Positions 1 through 6,294 of a stretch of 8,000 nt of DNA are shown one piece after another. A program made the translations under genes and the position numbers. The notes under the pieces are model-generated. The model was not told the DNA's origin. It searched no databases and saw only the letters and a program-made list of their open reading frames with translations. Source of the DNA: Planctomycetota bacterium (GTDB lineage Bacteria; Planctomycetota; Phycisphaerae; FEN-1346; JAACEH01); assembly GCA_016935955.1 (NCBI GenBank), contig JAFGPY010000096.1:1-8000 (forward strand). Reading direction: 5' to 3'. The number at the start of each line of letters is the position of its first letter. Position 1 is the stretch's first letter.

Positions 1-1
1 G

Positions 2-565
2 CTCCGCAGCCGCATGGACGCCGTCCTGATCGGCAGCGGTACGGCGGCAGCCGATGACCCGCAACTGACGGTTCGCCTGGAGAACGGCGCAACCGACTAC
101 GGCCGCCGGCCGACGCGCATTGTGCTCGATGCGCATCTGGCCATGTCGGAGCAATCGCTCCTGGCTCGCACCGCGGGCGACGTGTCCGTGCTGATCGCCA
201 CGAGTCCGGAGGCCGACGCCGACAAGGCGGCGTGGCTGGTCGACTGCGGGGCCGAGGTGCTTCGCCTGCCGACGGCCGATGGCCGCATCGATCTTGAGCA
301 GTTGCTCGACGAACTGGGCCGCCGCGGCATGACCAACCTGCTGGTCGAGGGCGGCAGCCGCGTGTTGACGTCCTTCTTTGCGGCCGATGCGGTCGACGCG
401 GTGGCGGTCTTCGTGGCGCCGAAACTGATTGGCGGCGAGCCGACCCACGCCGCGCCGGGACCGAGCGGACTGGAGCTGATGAGCCAGGCCCGTGCGGTCC
501 TGCGTCCCACCTACACGCCGATCGGCGACGACCTTCTCGTTCAGGGAATCCTGCGGGATTACTGA
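2..565 (+). CDS. ribD: RibD C-terminal reductase domain (riboflavin biosynthesis), 5'-truncated by window edge
   Basis: This is the NADPH-dependent 5-amino-6-(5-phosphoribosylamino)uracil reductase part of RibD, an early cytoplasmic step of riboflavin synthesis. The frame is open to the window edge; residues before the first ATG (LRSR-MDAV) fit the usual run into the domain, so the ATG at 14 is an internal Met and the deaminase half should lie upstream. Visible family motifs are LIGSGTAAADDPQLTVR (cofactor/substrate loop, with the typical GT...DDPxLT), RPTRIVLD, NLLVEGGSRVLTSFF (the LVEGG motif), FVAPKLIGG, and a C-terminal GDDLLVQG strand. About 187 residues are present, as expected for the reductase domain alone; full bifunctional RibD is roughly 360-370. 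The gene ends with TGA and converges on the - strand operon beginning at 804. A stand-alone reductase is possible but less likely than bifunctional RibD. Confidence 0.9.
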   Translation, partial: LRSRMDAVLIGSGTAAADDPQLTVRLENGATDYGRRPTRIVLDAHLAMSEQSLLARTAGDVSVLIATSPEADADKAAWLVDCGAEVLRLPTADGRIDLEQLLDELGRRGMTNLLVEGGSRVLTSFFAADAVDAVAVFVAPKLIGGEPTHAAPGPSGLELMSQARAVLRPTYTPIGDDLLVQGILRDY

Positions 566-577
566 TCCGGATTGCGT

Positions 578-601
578 GTGGGTCCGGTGGACCCACCCTA
601 C
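578..601 (-). repeat. REP-like hairpin with GTAG foot
   Basis: Thirteen bases after the ribD stop lies a perfect 8-bp stem (gtgggtcc / ggacccac) with a 3-nt loop at 578-596. Read on the - strand, the hairpin is preceded directly by GTAG (601-598). A GTAG or GGAG tetranucleotide at the foot of a hairpin is the known hallmark of REP elements mobilised by RAYT (TnpA-REP, IS200/IS605-like Y1) transposases. No RAYT gene is in the window. There is no T-tract after the stem, so it is not a textbook intrinsic terminator, though it may still impede transcription out of ribD. Confidence 0.6.
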
Positions 602-614
602 ATCCTCACGTACG

Positions 615-689
615 AACAAGCCCGCCGCATTGCGGCGGGATACGAAACGATCTTCGCGCACGATCCCGCGGCAGTGCCGCGGGCTTGTT
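615..689. repeat. Nested palindromes with 11-bp outer inverted repeat
   Basis: Two perfect 9-bp palindromes, each with a 1-base centre, lie at 621-639 (cccgccgca/tgcggcggg) and 665-683 (cccgcggca/tgccgcggg). They are enclosed by an 11-bp inverted repeat, aacaagcccgc at 615-625 and gcgggcttgtt at 679-689, which overlaps their outer arms. The DNA or RNA could fold either as two small hairpins or as one long stem. It lies between convergent genes, so a role in bidirectional transcription termination is possible; this is inference. Confidence 0.6.
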
Positions 690-701
690 GCATTCGTCGA
701 C

Positions 702-788
702 GGGTGGCATGGTTCACGCGAAGCGTGACCATGATCCTGTGCCCAACAACGATGCTCGTGGCCACGCGAAGCGTGGGCCACGCCACCC
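702..788. repeat. Inverted pair of REP-like modules with GAA-loop hairpins
   Basis: Two copies of one module face each other. On the + strand, GGGTGGC (702-708) leads into a hairpin at 708-733 with arms ending in cacgc/gcgtg and a GAA loop. On the - strand, the same GGGTGGC (788-782) leads into a hairpin at 781-758 with the same cacgc/gcgtg core. Each stem carries one bulged base. The outer GGGTGGC/GCCACCC pair can close the whole unit as a three-way junction. The arrangement resembles a BIME (paired REP) and sits next to the stop codon of the - strand gene that ends at 804. Confidence 0.65.
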
Positions 789-803
789 ATCCTTATTATC
801 TAT

Positions 804-2108
804 TCAGTCAATGACGGGGCGGCAGTTGCGGTCGCGGCTCTCGTCGAGGCGCGCTCGCGCGCGGGCCAGAAGACTCGCGGCGTCCGAGGCGTGCCACGGA
901 AACGTCGCGCTGCCGATGGCCACCGGGGCAGGCAGACCGGCCTCGCCGATCAGCCGGGCCAGATCGCCCAGCCGCTGCGCCGCCGTTGTGCCGTCGCGGC
1001 CCGTGCCGGGCATGGCGATCGCGATCGTCCGCTCGTCCAGCCGGGCCAGCTTGCCGCCCTTCATATGCTCGGCCGCAAGCGCCGCCAGAGGAACGATCGT
1101 CGCCTGCTGCAGGGCGGCCTGCCCTTCGGGCGACAGGAGGGCAACGGTCAGCTCGCGACGCTTCTCGGTCGCGCGGCGGAACAGGGCTGCAAGGTAGGCC
1201 TCGAAGTAGCGGCGGCTGGCCAGCCCGGTCTCGGCATCGGTCGCCAGGACGCGGACGGCTGCCTCACGCTGCTTCGCCGCAGAGCACAACGCCATCAGCA
1301 CCTGGCACGACGTGGTCAACTCGTCAAGCAGCGCCGCCGAGATCGGACCGTCGAACAGCCGCACGGCCACAGCCAGCCCTGCCCCTTCTCGGGCCGCGGC
1401 GGGCAGCAGCCACGTGGTCTCCTCGACGCGCGTCCAGCGGTCGGACGGCAACGCGATGCGCGACAGCGCGCCGACCACCGCCGGCACGTCCACCGCCTGG
1501 CCGCTGGCGGCCAGGGGCGTGGCGGCACGCGAAGCGTCAACCAGCGCCGCGCCGGCCAGTTCGTCGAACTCCAGCAGCACTTCGATGCCCTGTGCGGCAA
1601 TCGCGGGCGCCGGCAAATCGGCCAGCTGGGCCAGGGTCCGCATCACGCGGCGAAGCGCCGTCGTGGACGACGTGCCGACCGCCGAGGCGGTCGCGGTGTG
1701 CAGCCGCAACTCGCCGGGTCGCCGCCCGGCCGGCGGCAACGGAATCGTCGGGGCCGGACGCGACGCGCGAACGGCTTCCTGCAGGTCGTGCAGTCCGAAG
1801 GGCCAGAGCATGTAGTCGTCGGCCCCGGCGGCAAGGCAAGCCGTCATGTGGGCTTCCTGGTCGGGCGTGCCGAGGACGTAGAGTGTCGCCTCGCCGCAAG
1901 CGGCGCGGGCCGCGCCGAGAATCTCCCGCCAGCGATAGCCCAGACGATCCATCGTGGCCGCGAAGATGGGCGTCTTGGCGGCCGCGAAGTCGGCCAGGGC
2001 CTCCAGCGGCGCGTCATGGACGGCCGCCTGGGGAATCGCCTGGCGGACCTTGCGGCTAAGGTCGCCCTCGTGGGCCAGCAGGATCATCTCGGCGGATCGG
2101 TCAGTCAT
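804..2108 (-). CDS. Degenerate receiver-GAF-like-GGDEF-like signalling protein
   Basis: A predicted cytoplasmic protein of 434 residues. Residues ~7-115 look like a response-regulator receiver fold, but the phosphoacceptor position falls in FAATMDR with no clear Asp, and the usual DYxxKPF lysine motif reads DYMLWPF (99-104), so phosphorylation is doubtful. Residues ~150-280 are compatible with a GAF-like sensor region (weak). Residues ~288-425 resemble a diguanylate cyclase domain: DAETGLASRRYF (291-302) matches the DxLTGLxNRRYF opening and GSATFPWHASDAASLLARA matches the domain's end. The GGDEF signature itself is replaced by LARLDERTIAIAMPG (355-368), so cyclase activity is very unlikely. 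The start at 2108 was chosen over 2153 because it gives an 8-nt ATGACTGA overlap with the upstream gene and begins just before the receiver fold. A c-di-GMP-binding or purely protein-binding role is inference. Confidence 0.75.
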   Translation of the reverse strand: MTDRSAEMILLAHEGDLSRKVRQAIPQAAVHDAPLEALADFAAAKTPIFAATMDRLGYRWREILGAARAACGEATLYVLGTPDQEAHMTACLAAGADDYMLWPFGLHDLQEAVRASRPAPTIPLPPAGRRPGELRLHTATASAVGTSSTTALRRVMRTLAQLADLPAPAIAAQGIEVLLEFDELAGAALVDASRAATPLAASGQAVDVPAVVGALSRIALPSDRWTRVEETTWLLPAAAREGAGLAVAVRLFDGPISAALLDELTTSCQVLMALCSAAKQREAAVRVLATDAETGLASRRYFEAYLAALFRRATEKRRELTVALLSPEGQAALQQATIVPLAALAAEHMKGGKLARLDERTIAIAMPGTGRDGTTAAQRLGDLARLIGEAGLPAPVAIGSATFPWHASDAASLLARARARLDESRDRNCRPVID

Positions 2109-2946
2109 TCTCCGTTCCGTTCTTTCGTTGCGGCTCTTCTTCCTCGTCGTCATCCATGTCGGCCATCAGCGCCGAAATCTCTTCCTCGGTCAAAATCTCC
2201 TGTGACGTATCGGGCAGGACGACCTGCGGCGGTCGGGGCGGTTTGCGACGCGGCGGCGCGATCTCCATGCCGTCGTCCTCTTCGTCCGTCTCGTGCGGCG
2301 CCGGCGCTTCTGCCGGCGGCCGCGGACTCGCAACCGGCGGCGAGGAAGCTCCGGGCGGCGCGGCGACTGTCGTCGGCGATCGTCCCGCCGTGGGAAGCGT
2401 CAGCGATTGAGGCGCATCGCGCGGAGGCATCGACACCGCCGGTGCGGGCGCAGGGCGCGCTGCTTCACGCGGAGGCGAAGGCGCCTCCGTCTCGCGCGGC
2501 GGGAGTTCGCGGGCTCGGCTCGTGCTGAGTCCGAGCGTCTCGACCAGCGGCGCGACGGCCTCGATGTCGGTGATCACGAGGTCGGCTCCGGCCAGTTCGG
2601 CGATCGAGGCCTTGTAGGCGAAGGCCGGCCGCGAGACGGCCACCAGACGCAGCGCCGGCCAGCGTCGCTTGGCCATCGGAAAGAGTCGCAACTCGTCGCG
2701 GTTGAGGAAATCCACGGCGACAATGGCGACGGCGAAGCGGGCGTGGTCGCGGGCCAGGGTAACGACAGCATGGTACACGTCTTCGGTGCGGGTGACGGCA
2801 CAGCCCAGGTCCCCCAGCTTAACGGCCAGGGGGTCGCAGACGGGGTGCGGCGGCAGACAGACGACGAGCACCGCGGGGCCCGCAGGATGGCCCTGGGGCG
2901 GCCCTTCTGCCCTTTTCGGACGGTTTTCAGCGGGACGATCGTCCAT
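2101..2946 (-). CDS. Receiver-like protein with proline-rich linker and FliM-like C-terminal peptide
   Basis: A 281-residue protein, first gene of a two-gene operon with an 8-nt overlap to the next. Residues ~24-140 look like a CheY/receiver-like alpha/beta fold (AVLVVCLPPHP, VAIVAVDFLNRDEL, LRLVAVSRPAF, GADLVITDIEAV). Asp79 may align with the phosphoacceptor, but the N-terminal acidic pair is absent and the conserved Lys position reads TDI, so it is probably a pseudo-receiver. Residues ~148-220 are a Pro/Ala-rich, probably disordered linker. An acidic patch (220-226) and a basic-proline patch (231-240) follow, then EILTEEEISALMADM (250-264), and an acidic tail. That last peptide resembles the LSQxEIDALL motif at the N-terminus of FliM that binds CheY. 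No strong Shine-Dalgarno sequence precedes the ATG (a GGAG lies 15 nt away). No firm family assignment is possible. Confidence 0.7.
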   Translation of the reverse strand: MDDRPAENRPKRAEGPPQGHPAGPAVLVVCLPPHPVCDPLAVKLGDLGCAVTRTEDVYHAVVTLARDHARFAVAIVAVDFLNRDELRLFPMAKRRWPALRLVAVSRPAFAYKASIAELAGADLVITDIEAVAPLVETLGLSTSRARELPPRETEAPSPPREAARPAPAPAVSMPPRDAPQSLTLPTAGRSPTTVAAPPGASSPPVASPRPPAEAPAPHETDEEDDGMEIAPPRRKPPRPPQVVLPDTSQEILTEEEISALMADMDDDEEEEPQRKNGTEND

Positions 2947-3282
2947 GATCGAAGTCTGTCGCTCCGTCTACGAGGGGACTGCCGGGACGTCAAGGCAACG
3001 GTAGCCACGATGTGCCCAAAGAGATATACCACGATAAAGGGGCCTTGGCAACGCGAAAGCGGGCCTGGAAACAAGGGTGCCGGCCTTGCGACCGCTTGCG
3101 ACGCCATGCTCGGCGACGCCCCCATCGTTCGCGTGCTTCTGCCCCTCGACGTCGCTCGGGATTTACGACAAGCGGAAGCACGGCACCCACGGCGGCGTGC
3201 GGACGAGCGAGCACTCAGCATGGCCGCGAGCGACCATGGCACCAACGACCGGCCCGACGGCATCGGTCGGCAAGCGGTCGCC
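2947..3282. other. Gene-free intergenic region (336 bp)
   Basis: This stretch separates the stop of the oxidoreductase-GNAT gene from the start of the receiver-like gene, both on the - strand. I see no supportable ORF, tRNA or other RNA gene. It contains a relatively AT-richer patch around 3012-3040 holding a promoter candidate, and no clear hairpin followed by a T-tract for the upstream gene. It likely serves as 3' flank of the fusion gene and 5' leader of the signalling operon. Confidence 0.5.
3023..3051 (-). promoter_or_regulatory. Sigma70-type promoter candidate for the signalling operon
   Basis: On the - strand, TTGCCA (3051-3046, five of six to TTGACA) is followed after exactly 17 bp by TATATC (3028-3023, four of six to TATAAT) in the AT-richest part of the intergenic region. 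Transcription would start near 3016 and give a leader of about 70 nt before the ATG at 2946. A second, weaker pair (TTGACG at 2993-2988, TAGACG at 2970-2965, also 17 bp apart) lies closer to the gene. Confidence 0.45.
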
Positions 3283-4953
3283 CTACCGCTCCGCGGCGTC
3301 GAGTTTGCGGCGGATCTCCTGCCAGCGCTCGGCCATTCCCGGGCCGTCGGTCACCGGCTGCCAGCCGAGCTTCAGGTAGACGGCGATGGCGGGCAGGCGG
3401 AAGTCGTCGGTCATCAGGTAGATGTCCTCGTAACCGACCTCGATCAGCCGCCGCGTGGCGGCCGCTATGACGGCCTCGCCAAGCCCCTTGCCGCGCAGGG
3501 CCGGATCGGCGGCAACCCATCCGAGTTGCCCGCCGCGCGGGTAGGTGTTGTAGGGGACGTGTTGGGCCAGGGCCGTGGCCGCAAGGCGGCCGGTGCGCTC
3601 GTCGACAATCGCGAAGGCTCCTTCGGGAAGAACGGTGCCCCAGATGCGGCGGACACGCTCACGGGTCCAACTGCTGAAGCCCGTCTTGTCGAGCAGCTCG
3701 ATGTAGGCGGGAATGTCGTCGTCGCCGAGTTGGCGGATGGCGTAGCCGTCGGGCAAGCGCACGGGCGGCGGATCGGTGCGACCGCTGGTCGGCCGGATCA
3801 TCCGAAGCTGCGGCGTCTGCTGTGGCGGCTGCAGCCACGTGCGGCTGTCGGGCACGGCCAGCCAGGCGCCGTCCTGCTCGATCGACTGCTGGCTGATCAG
3901 GCCGGGCAAGGTTATGTCCATGGCCTCGTGAATGCCGATCGTCGGCGGTCGCCGGCCCGTGGCGGCCGCAATGAAATCCAGGACCACGAAGAGGTCGCCG
4001 CCGCCGTGACCGGCCTTGGCGGCCTGCTCCTGGTGGTGCTTCCAGTCGTCGCTCAGGAACTCCTCGACCAGGTCGGGCTCGTCGATGCGCCGCCACTGGT
4101 CGGCGTCGGAGCACCGCGACCGCAACCAGATGCGGCCGACCTCGCCCGGCGCGCGGGCCGACTCGTAGCAGCCGTCACTGCCCTGGAGCTGGTAGTTGGT
4201 CATGGCGTGCGGCCGGTCGGAGAGCATATCGACGCGGACCTTCAGCAGCCCGCCGGACCGCATGCGACAGAGCATGACGCACGACTCTTCGTTCTCGTAC
4301 AACCGGCCGCGCGGGTCGCGGAAGTGCCGCCCGCCGCCTTCGCAGCAGACGGCCATGACGCGGTCACCGGGCAGCCACTGCAGCAGCGGCCCGAGGCTGT
4401 GCGTGCCGTAGGTGATGCCGTTGACGCCCGTCTGCCAGCGACGTCGCCAGGGCGTCTTCTCGTTCAGTTCCTTGAGTTCGTGCAGGTACTCGCCCTCGCC
4501 GTAGTAGGGCGTGCCGAAGAGCCCGCGACGAACCATCTCGCGGACGATGACGTTGGGACGGCTGTAGACGTAGTTCTCGGCCATCATGTAGACGCCCCGG
4601 CTGCCGTCGGCGACGCGGACGAGGTCGCGGCACTCGTCGACCGACACCCCCGCGGGCACCTCGCTCAGGACGTGCAGCCCGCGGTCGAGGGCATCGATCG
4701 CCTGGGGCACGTGCAGCGGCATCGGCGTGCCGATGATGACGGCGTCGAGGTCGGCCCGGTCGAGCATGTCGTCGTAGCGGTCGTATTGCTCGGCCGCGCC
4801 GAGCCGCGCGGCCGCTTCGGGCAGGCGCTCGGCATCGGTGTCGCACACGGCGACGATCCGGACTCCGCCCGCGCTGTCGCAGGCCGCCTTGAAGCCGGCC
4901 CCCCGCCCGCACGCGCCGACGATGCCAAGGCGAAGCGTCTTCTTCCTGGCCAT
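3283..4953 (-). CDS. GH109-like Gfo/Idh/MocA oxidoreductase fused to a GNAT acetyltransferase domain
   Basis: A 556-residue two-domain protein. Residues ~6-385 form an NAD(P)-dependent Gfo/Idh/MocA enzyme: Rossmann loop GIVGACGRG (10-18), acidic CDTD after the second strand (37-40), SEVPAG (97-102) in place of the usual EKPxA, then ENYVYSRPNVIVREMVRRG, TYGTHSLGPLLQWL (181-194) and GHGGGD (315-320). The EVPA, THxLGP and GHGG motifs match family GH109, which hydrolyses glycosides by an NAD-dependent oxidation-elimination mechanism. Residues ~403-545 form a GNAT acyltransferase: LGWVAADPALRGKGLGEAVI (477-496, acetyl-CoA loop RGKGLG) and AIAVYLKLGWQPV near the end. No signal peptide is seen, unlike many exported GH109 enzymes. 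The start at 4953 has GGAG 7 nt upstream; the in-frame ATG at 4977 lacks such a site. It lies 30 bp after the flavoprotein gene, so probably in one operon. The substrate is unknown. Confidence 0.88.
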   Translation of the reverse strand: MARKKTLRLGIVGACGRGAGFKAACDSAGGVRIVAVCDTDAERLPEAAARLGAAEQYDRYDDMLDRADLDAVIIGTPMPLHVPQAIDALDRGLHVLSEVPAGVSVDECRDLVRVADGSRGVYMMAENYVYSRPNVIVREMVRRGLFGTPYYGEGEYLHELKELNEKTPWRRRWQTGVNGITYGTHSLGPLLQWLPGDRVMAVCCEGGGRHFRDPRGRLYENEESCVMLCRMRSGGLLKVRVDMLSDRPHAMTNYQLQGSDGCYESARAPGEVGRIWLRSRCSDADQWRRIDEPDLVEEFLSDDWKHHQEQAAKAGHGGGDLFVVLDFIAAATGRRPPTIGIHEAMDITLPGLISQQSIEQDGAWLAVPDSRTWLQPPQQTPQLRMIRPTSGRTDPPPVRLPDGYAIRQLGDDDIPAYIELLDKTGFSSWTRERVRRIWGTVLPEGAFAIVDERTGRLAATALAQHVPYNTYPRGGQLGWVAADPALRGKGLGEAVIAAATRRLIEVGYEDIYLMTDDFRLPAIAVYLKLGWQPVTDGPGMAERWQEIRRKLDAAER

Positions 4954-4960
4954 GGAGCGT

Positions 4961-4964
4961 CTCC
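4961..4964 (-). promoter_or_regulatory. Ribosome binding site deciding the fusion gene start
   Basis: GGAG on the - strand, 7 nt before the ATG at 4953. It supports this start rather than the in-frame ATG eight codons upstream, and it lies in the short gap after the flavoprotein stop. Confidence 0.7.
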
Positions 4965-4983
4965 GAAAGGCTGCCATCCGGCA

Positions 4984-6198
4984 TCACAGATGCAGTTCGA
5001 TGCCCAGACCTTCGAGCTTCTTCTGCACGTCGGCCACGTCAAGGGTCGCATTGGTGGTCTTGCGGGCGACGCACAGCACCGCCGCGGCGCCGGCCACCTG
5101 GCCGGTCAGGGCAACGGACTGAATGAGCCGCGAGACCTGCCACACGTACCCGTTGGCCCCGGAGCAGCGTCCGGCGACGTAGAGGTTCTCGAGGCCGCGC
5201 GGCACGAGCGACCCGTAGGGCACCTCCCACACGGTGCCGCGCTTGCGGTTGTCGGCGATCATGCCGACCGAGGTCTCGACACGGCGGTTGACCATGTCCG
5301 ACTCCAGCATCTCCAGGCCCTCGATGCAGCGAGTCATGCGGATGTCGGGCAGGCTCGGCGTGACAAGCGGGTAGTACTGCCGGCGTCCGCGCGGGCCAAG
5401 CTCACGTTGCCGCGCGGCGATCGCCTGGCGAGCCACTTTGCGGCTCTCGAGGACAAACCGGGAGACGTCGCGTCCGCAGCCGCCGAACAGCGGCGGACAG
5501 TCGCCCTCATAACCGCGCTCGAACTCGTTGTCGCCGAACGATTGCCAGTGGCGCAACGGAGAAAGGTCCTCAGCCTCGGCTGCGCGGCGGACGGTGTCGA
5601 CATTCGGGCACAGCGCGATCATGGACGGGCGAAGGCGGGTCTCGCGGCACGGCGCGCCGGCTCGAGAGGCAATGTCGGCGTCGCCCGTGGCGTCGACGAA
5701 GAAGTCGCCCTCGATGCGGATGCGGCCGCTCTTGTTCTCGACCTCCACGGCCGTGATGCGCTTGCCGTCGACCAAGGGCAGACAGGCCAGCGTGTCGAGC
5801 CACATGGCCACGGAAACCTCTTCCAGAAGCTCGTCCATGGCCATGACGCAGGCGTGCGGCGCGAAGCAGGTCATGTAGGGGCCGTCGTCGTTCTCGGCGG
5901 CCACGTCGCCCAGACCGGCGGCCAGCTCGGGCTTGATCCATTTGGCGGGGATTCGGCCCGGGCCGTAGCGCATCGACCGGTACATCAGTTCCTCGGCCAG
6001 TCCGAAGGTGACCTGGCGACCCAGGCCGTTGTCCAGAGGCACGTAGACCGTGACCAGACCACTGGTGGCCATGCCGCCCCAGAGCGTGGTTCGCTCGATG
6101 AGAGCCACCTTGAGCCTGTCGCGAGCCGCCTGCACTGCGGCCGCCACGCCGGCGAAGCCGCCGCCGAGCACCACCACATCGTATCGCTTGACGTCCAC
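4984..6198 (-). CDS. FAD-dependent oxidoreductase (FAD_oxidored family)
   Basis: A predicted cytoplasmic flavoprotein of 404 residues. The N-terminal Rossmann motif is VVVLGGGFAGVAAA (8-21), followed by the ribose-binding acidic residue in ALIERTTLWGGMATSG (32-47); the WGGMAT segment is typical of the FAD_oxidored (PF12831-like) group. A second FAD-contacting stretch, DFFVDATGDADIA (165-177), and the C-terminal NLYVAGRCSGANGYVWQVSR (338-357) and GQVAGAAAVL (366-375) complete the FAD site. The substrate is unknown. The GTG start at 6198 was chosen because GGGAG lies 7 nt upstream and the Rossmann strand begins about five residues later; an open frame with a TTG at 6258 has no comparable signal. 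It precedes the GH109-like fusion by 30 bp, so the two are likely co-transcribed and may supply each other with oxidised or reduced sugars. Confidence 0.85.
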   Translation of the reverse strand: MDVKRYDVVVLGGGFAGVAAAVQAARDRLKVALIERTTLWGGMATSGLVTVYVPLDNGLGRQVTFGLAEELMYRSMRYGPGRIPAKWIKPELAAGLGDVAAENDDGPYMTCFAPHACVMAMDELLEEVSVAMWLDTLACLPLVDGKRITAVEVENKSGRIRIEGDFFVDATGDADIASRAGAPCRETRLRPSMIALCPNVDTVRRAAEAEDLSPLRHWQSFGDNEFERGYEGDCPPLFGGCGRDVSRFVLESRKVARQAIAARQRELGPRGRRQYYPLVTPSLPDIRMTRCIEGLEMLESDMVNRRVETSVGMIADNRKRGTVWEVPYGSLVPRGLENLYVAGRCSGANGYVWQVSRLIQSVALTGQVAGAAAVLCVARKTTNATLDVADVQKKLEGLGIELHL

Positions 6199-6205
6199 TG
6201 CGGGT

Positions 6206-6210
6206 CTCCC
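6206..6210 (-). promoter_or_regulatory. Ribosome binding site deciding a GTG start
   Basis: GGGAG on the - strand, 7 nt before GTG at 6198. The same GGAG-to-start spacing occurs at the fusion gene and at the exported-protein gene, which strengthens the choice of a non-ATG start for the flavoprotein. Confidence 0.65.
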
Positions 6211-6232
6211 ATCGCGCGTGACTTCCACGTCT

Positions 6233-6247
6233 GCCGGCAATGCCGGC
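6233..6247. repeat. Short palindrome upstream of the flavoprotein gene
   Basis: A gccggc-aat-gccggc inverted repeat (6-bp arms, 3-nt centre) in the 96-bp gap between the exported-protein gene and the flavoprotein gene. It has no T-tract on either side, so it is at best a weak attenuator or operator candidate. In this GC-rich DNA it could be chance. Confidence 0.3.
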
Positions 6248-6294
6248 GAGCCATTCAAAGTCGTCGCCGGGTGCCGCCGATTGTCTAGATCTTG

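Noticed and set aside
578..596. Intrinsic terminator for ribD
   Set aside because: The stem is strong but is followed by cctacatcc rather than a T-tract; it fits a REP hairpin better, so it was not called a terminator.
891..2528. Open frame of ~545 codons on the + strand
   Set aside because: Antisense to the GGDEF-like and receiver-like genes, with an Arg/Gln/Gly-rich translation and no motif. The opposite strand has recognisable domains.
2293..6288. A very long open frame (~1331 codons) on the + strand across four genes
   Set aside because: It runs antisense to well-supported - strand genes. Its translation is low-complexity and rich in Arg, Ala, Gly, His and Val without domains. In high-GC DNA the antisense frame that mirrors third-position G/C is often open; this is a shadow.
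6274..6292. TTGACA-like -35 box upstream of the flavoprotein gene on the - strand
   Set aside because: A perfect-looking TTGACA lies near 6296 on the - strand, but no acceptable -10 occurs 16-18 bp downstream (GGCACC there), and it overlaps the end of the preceding gene.
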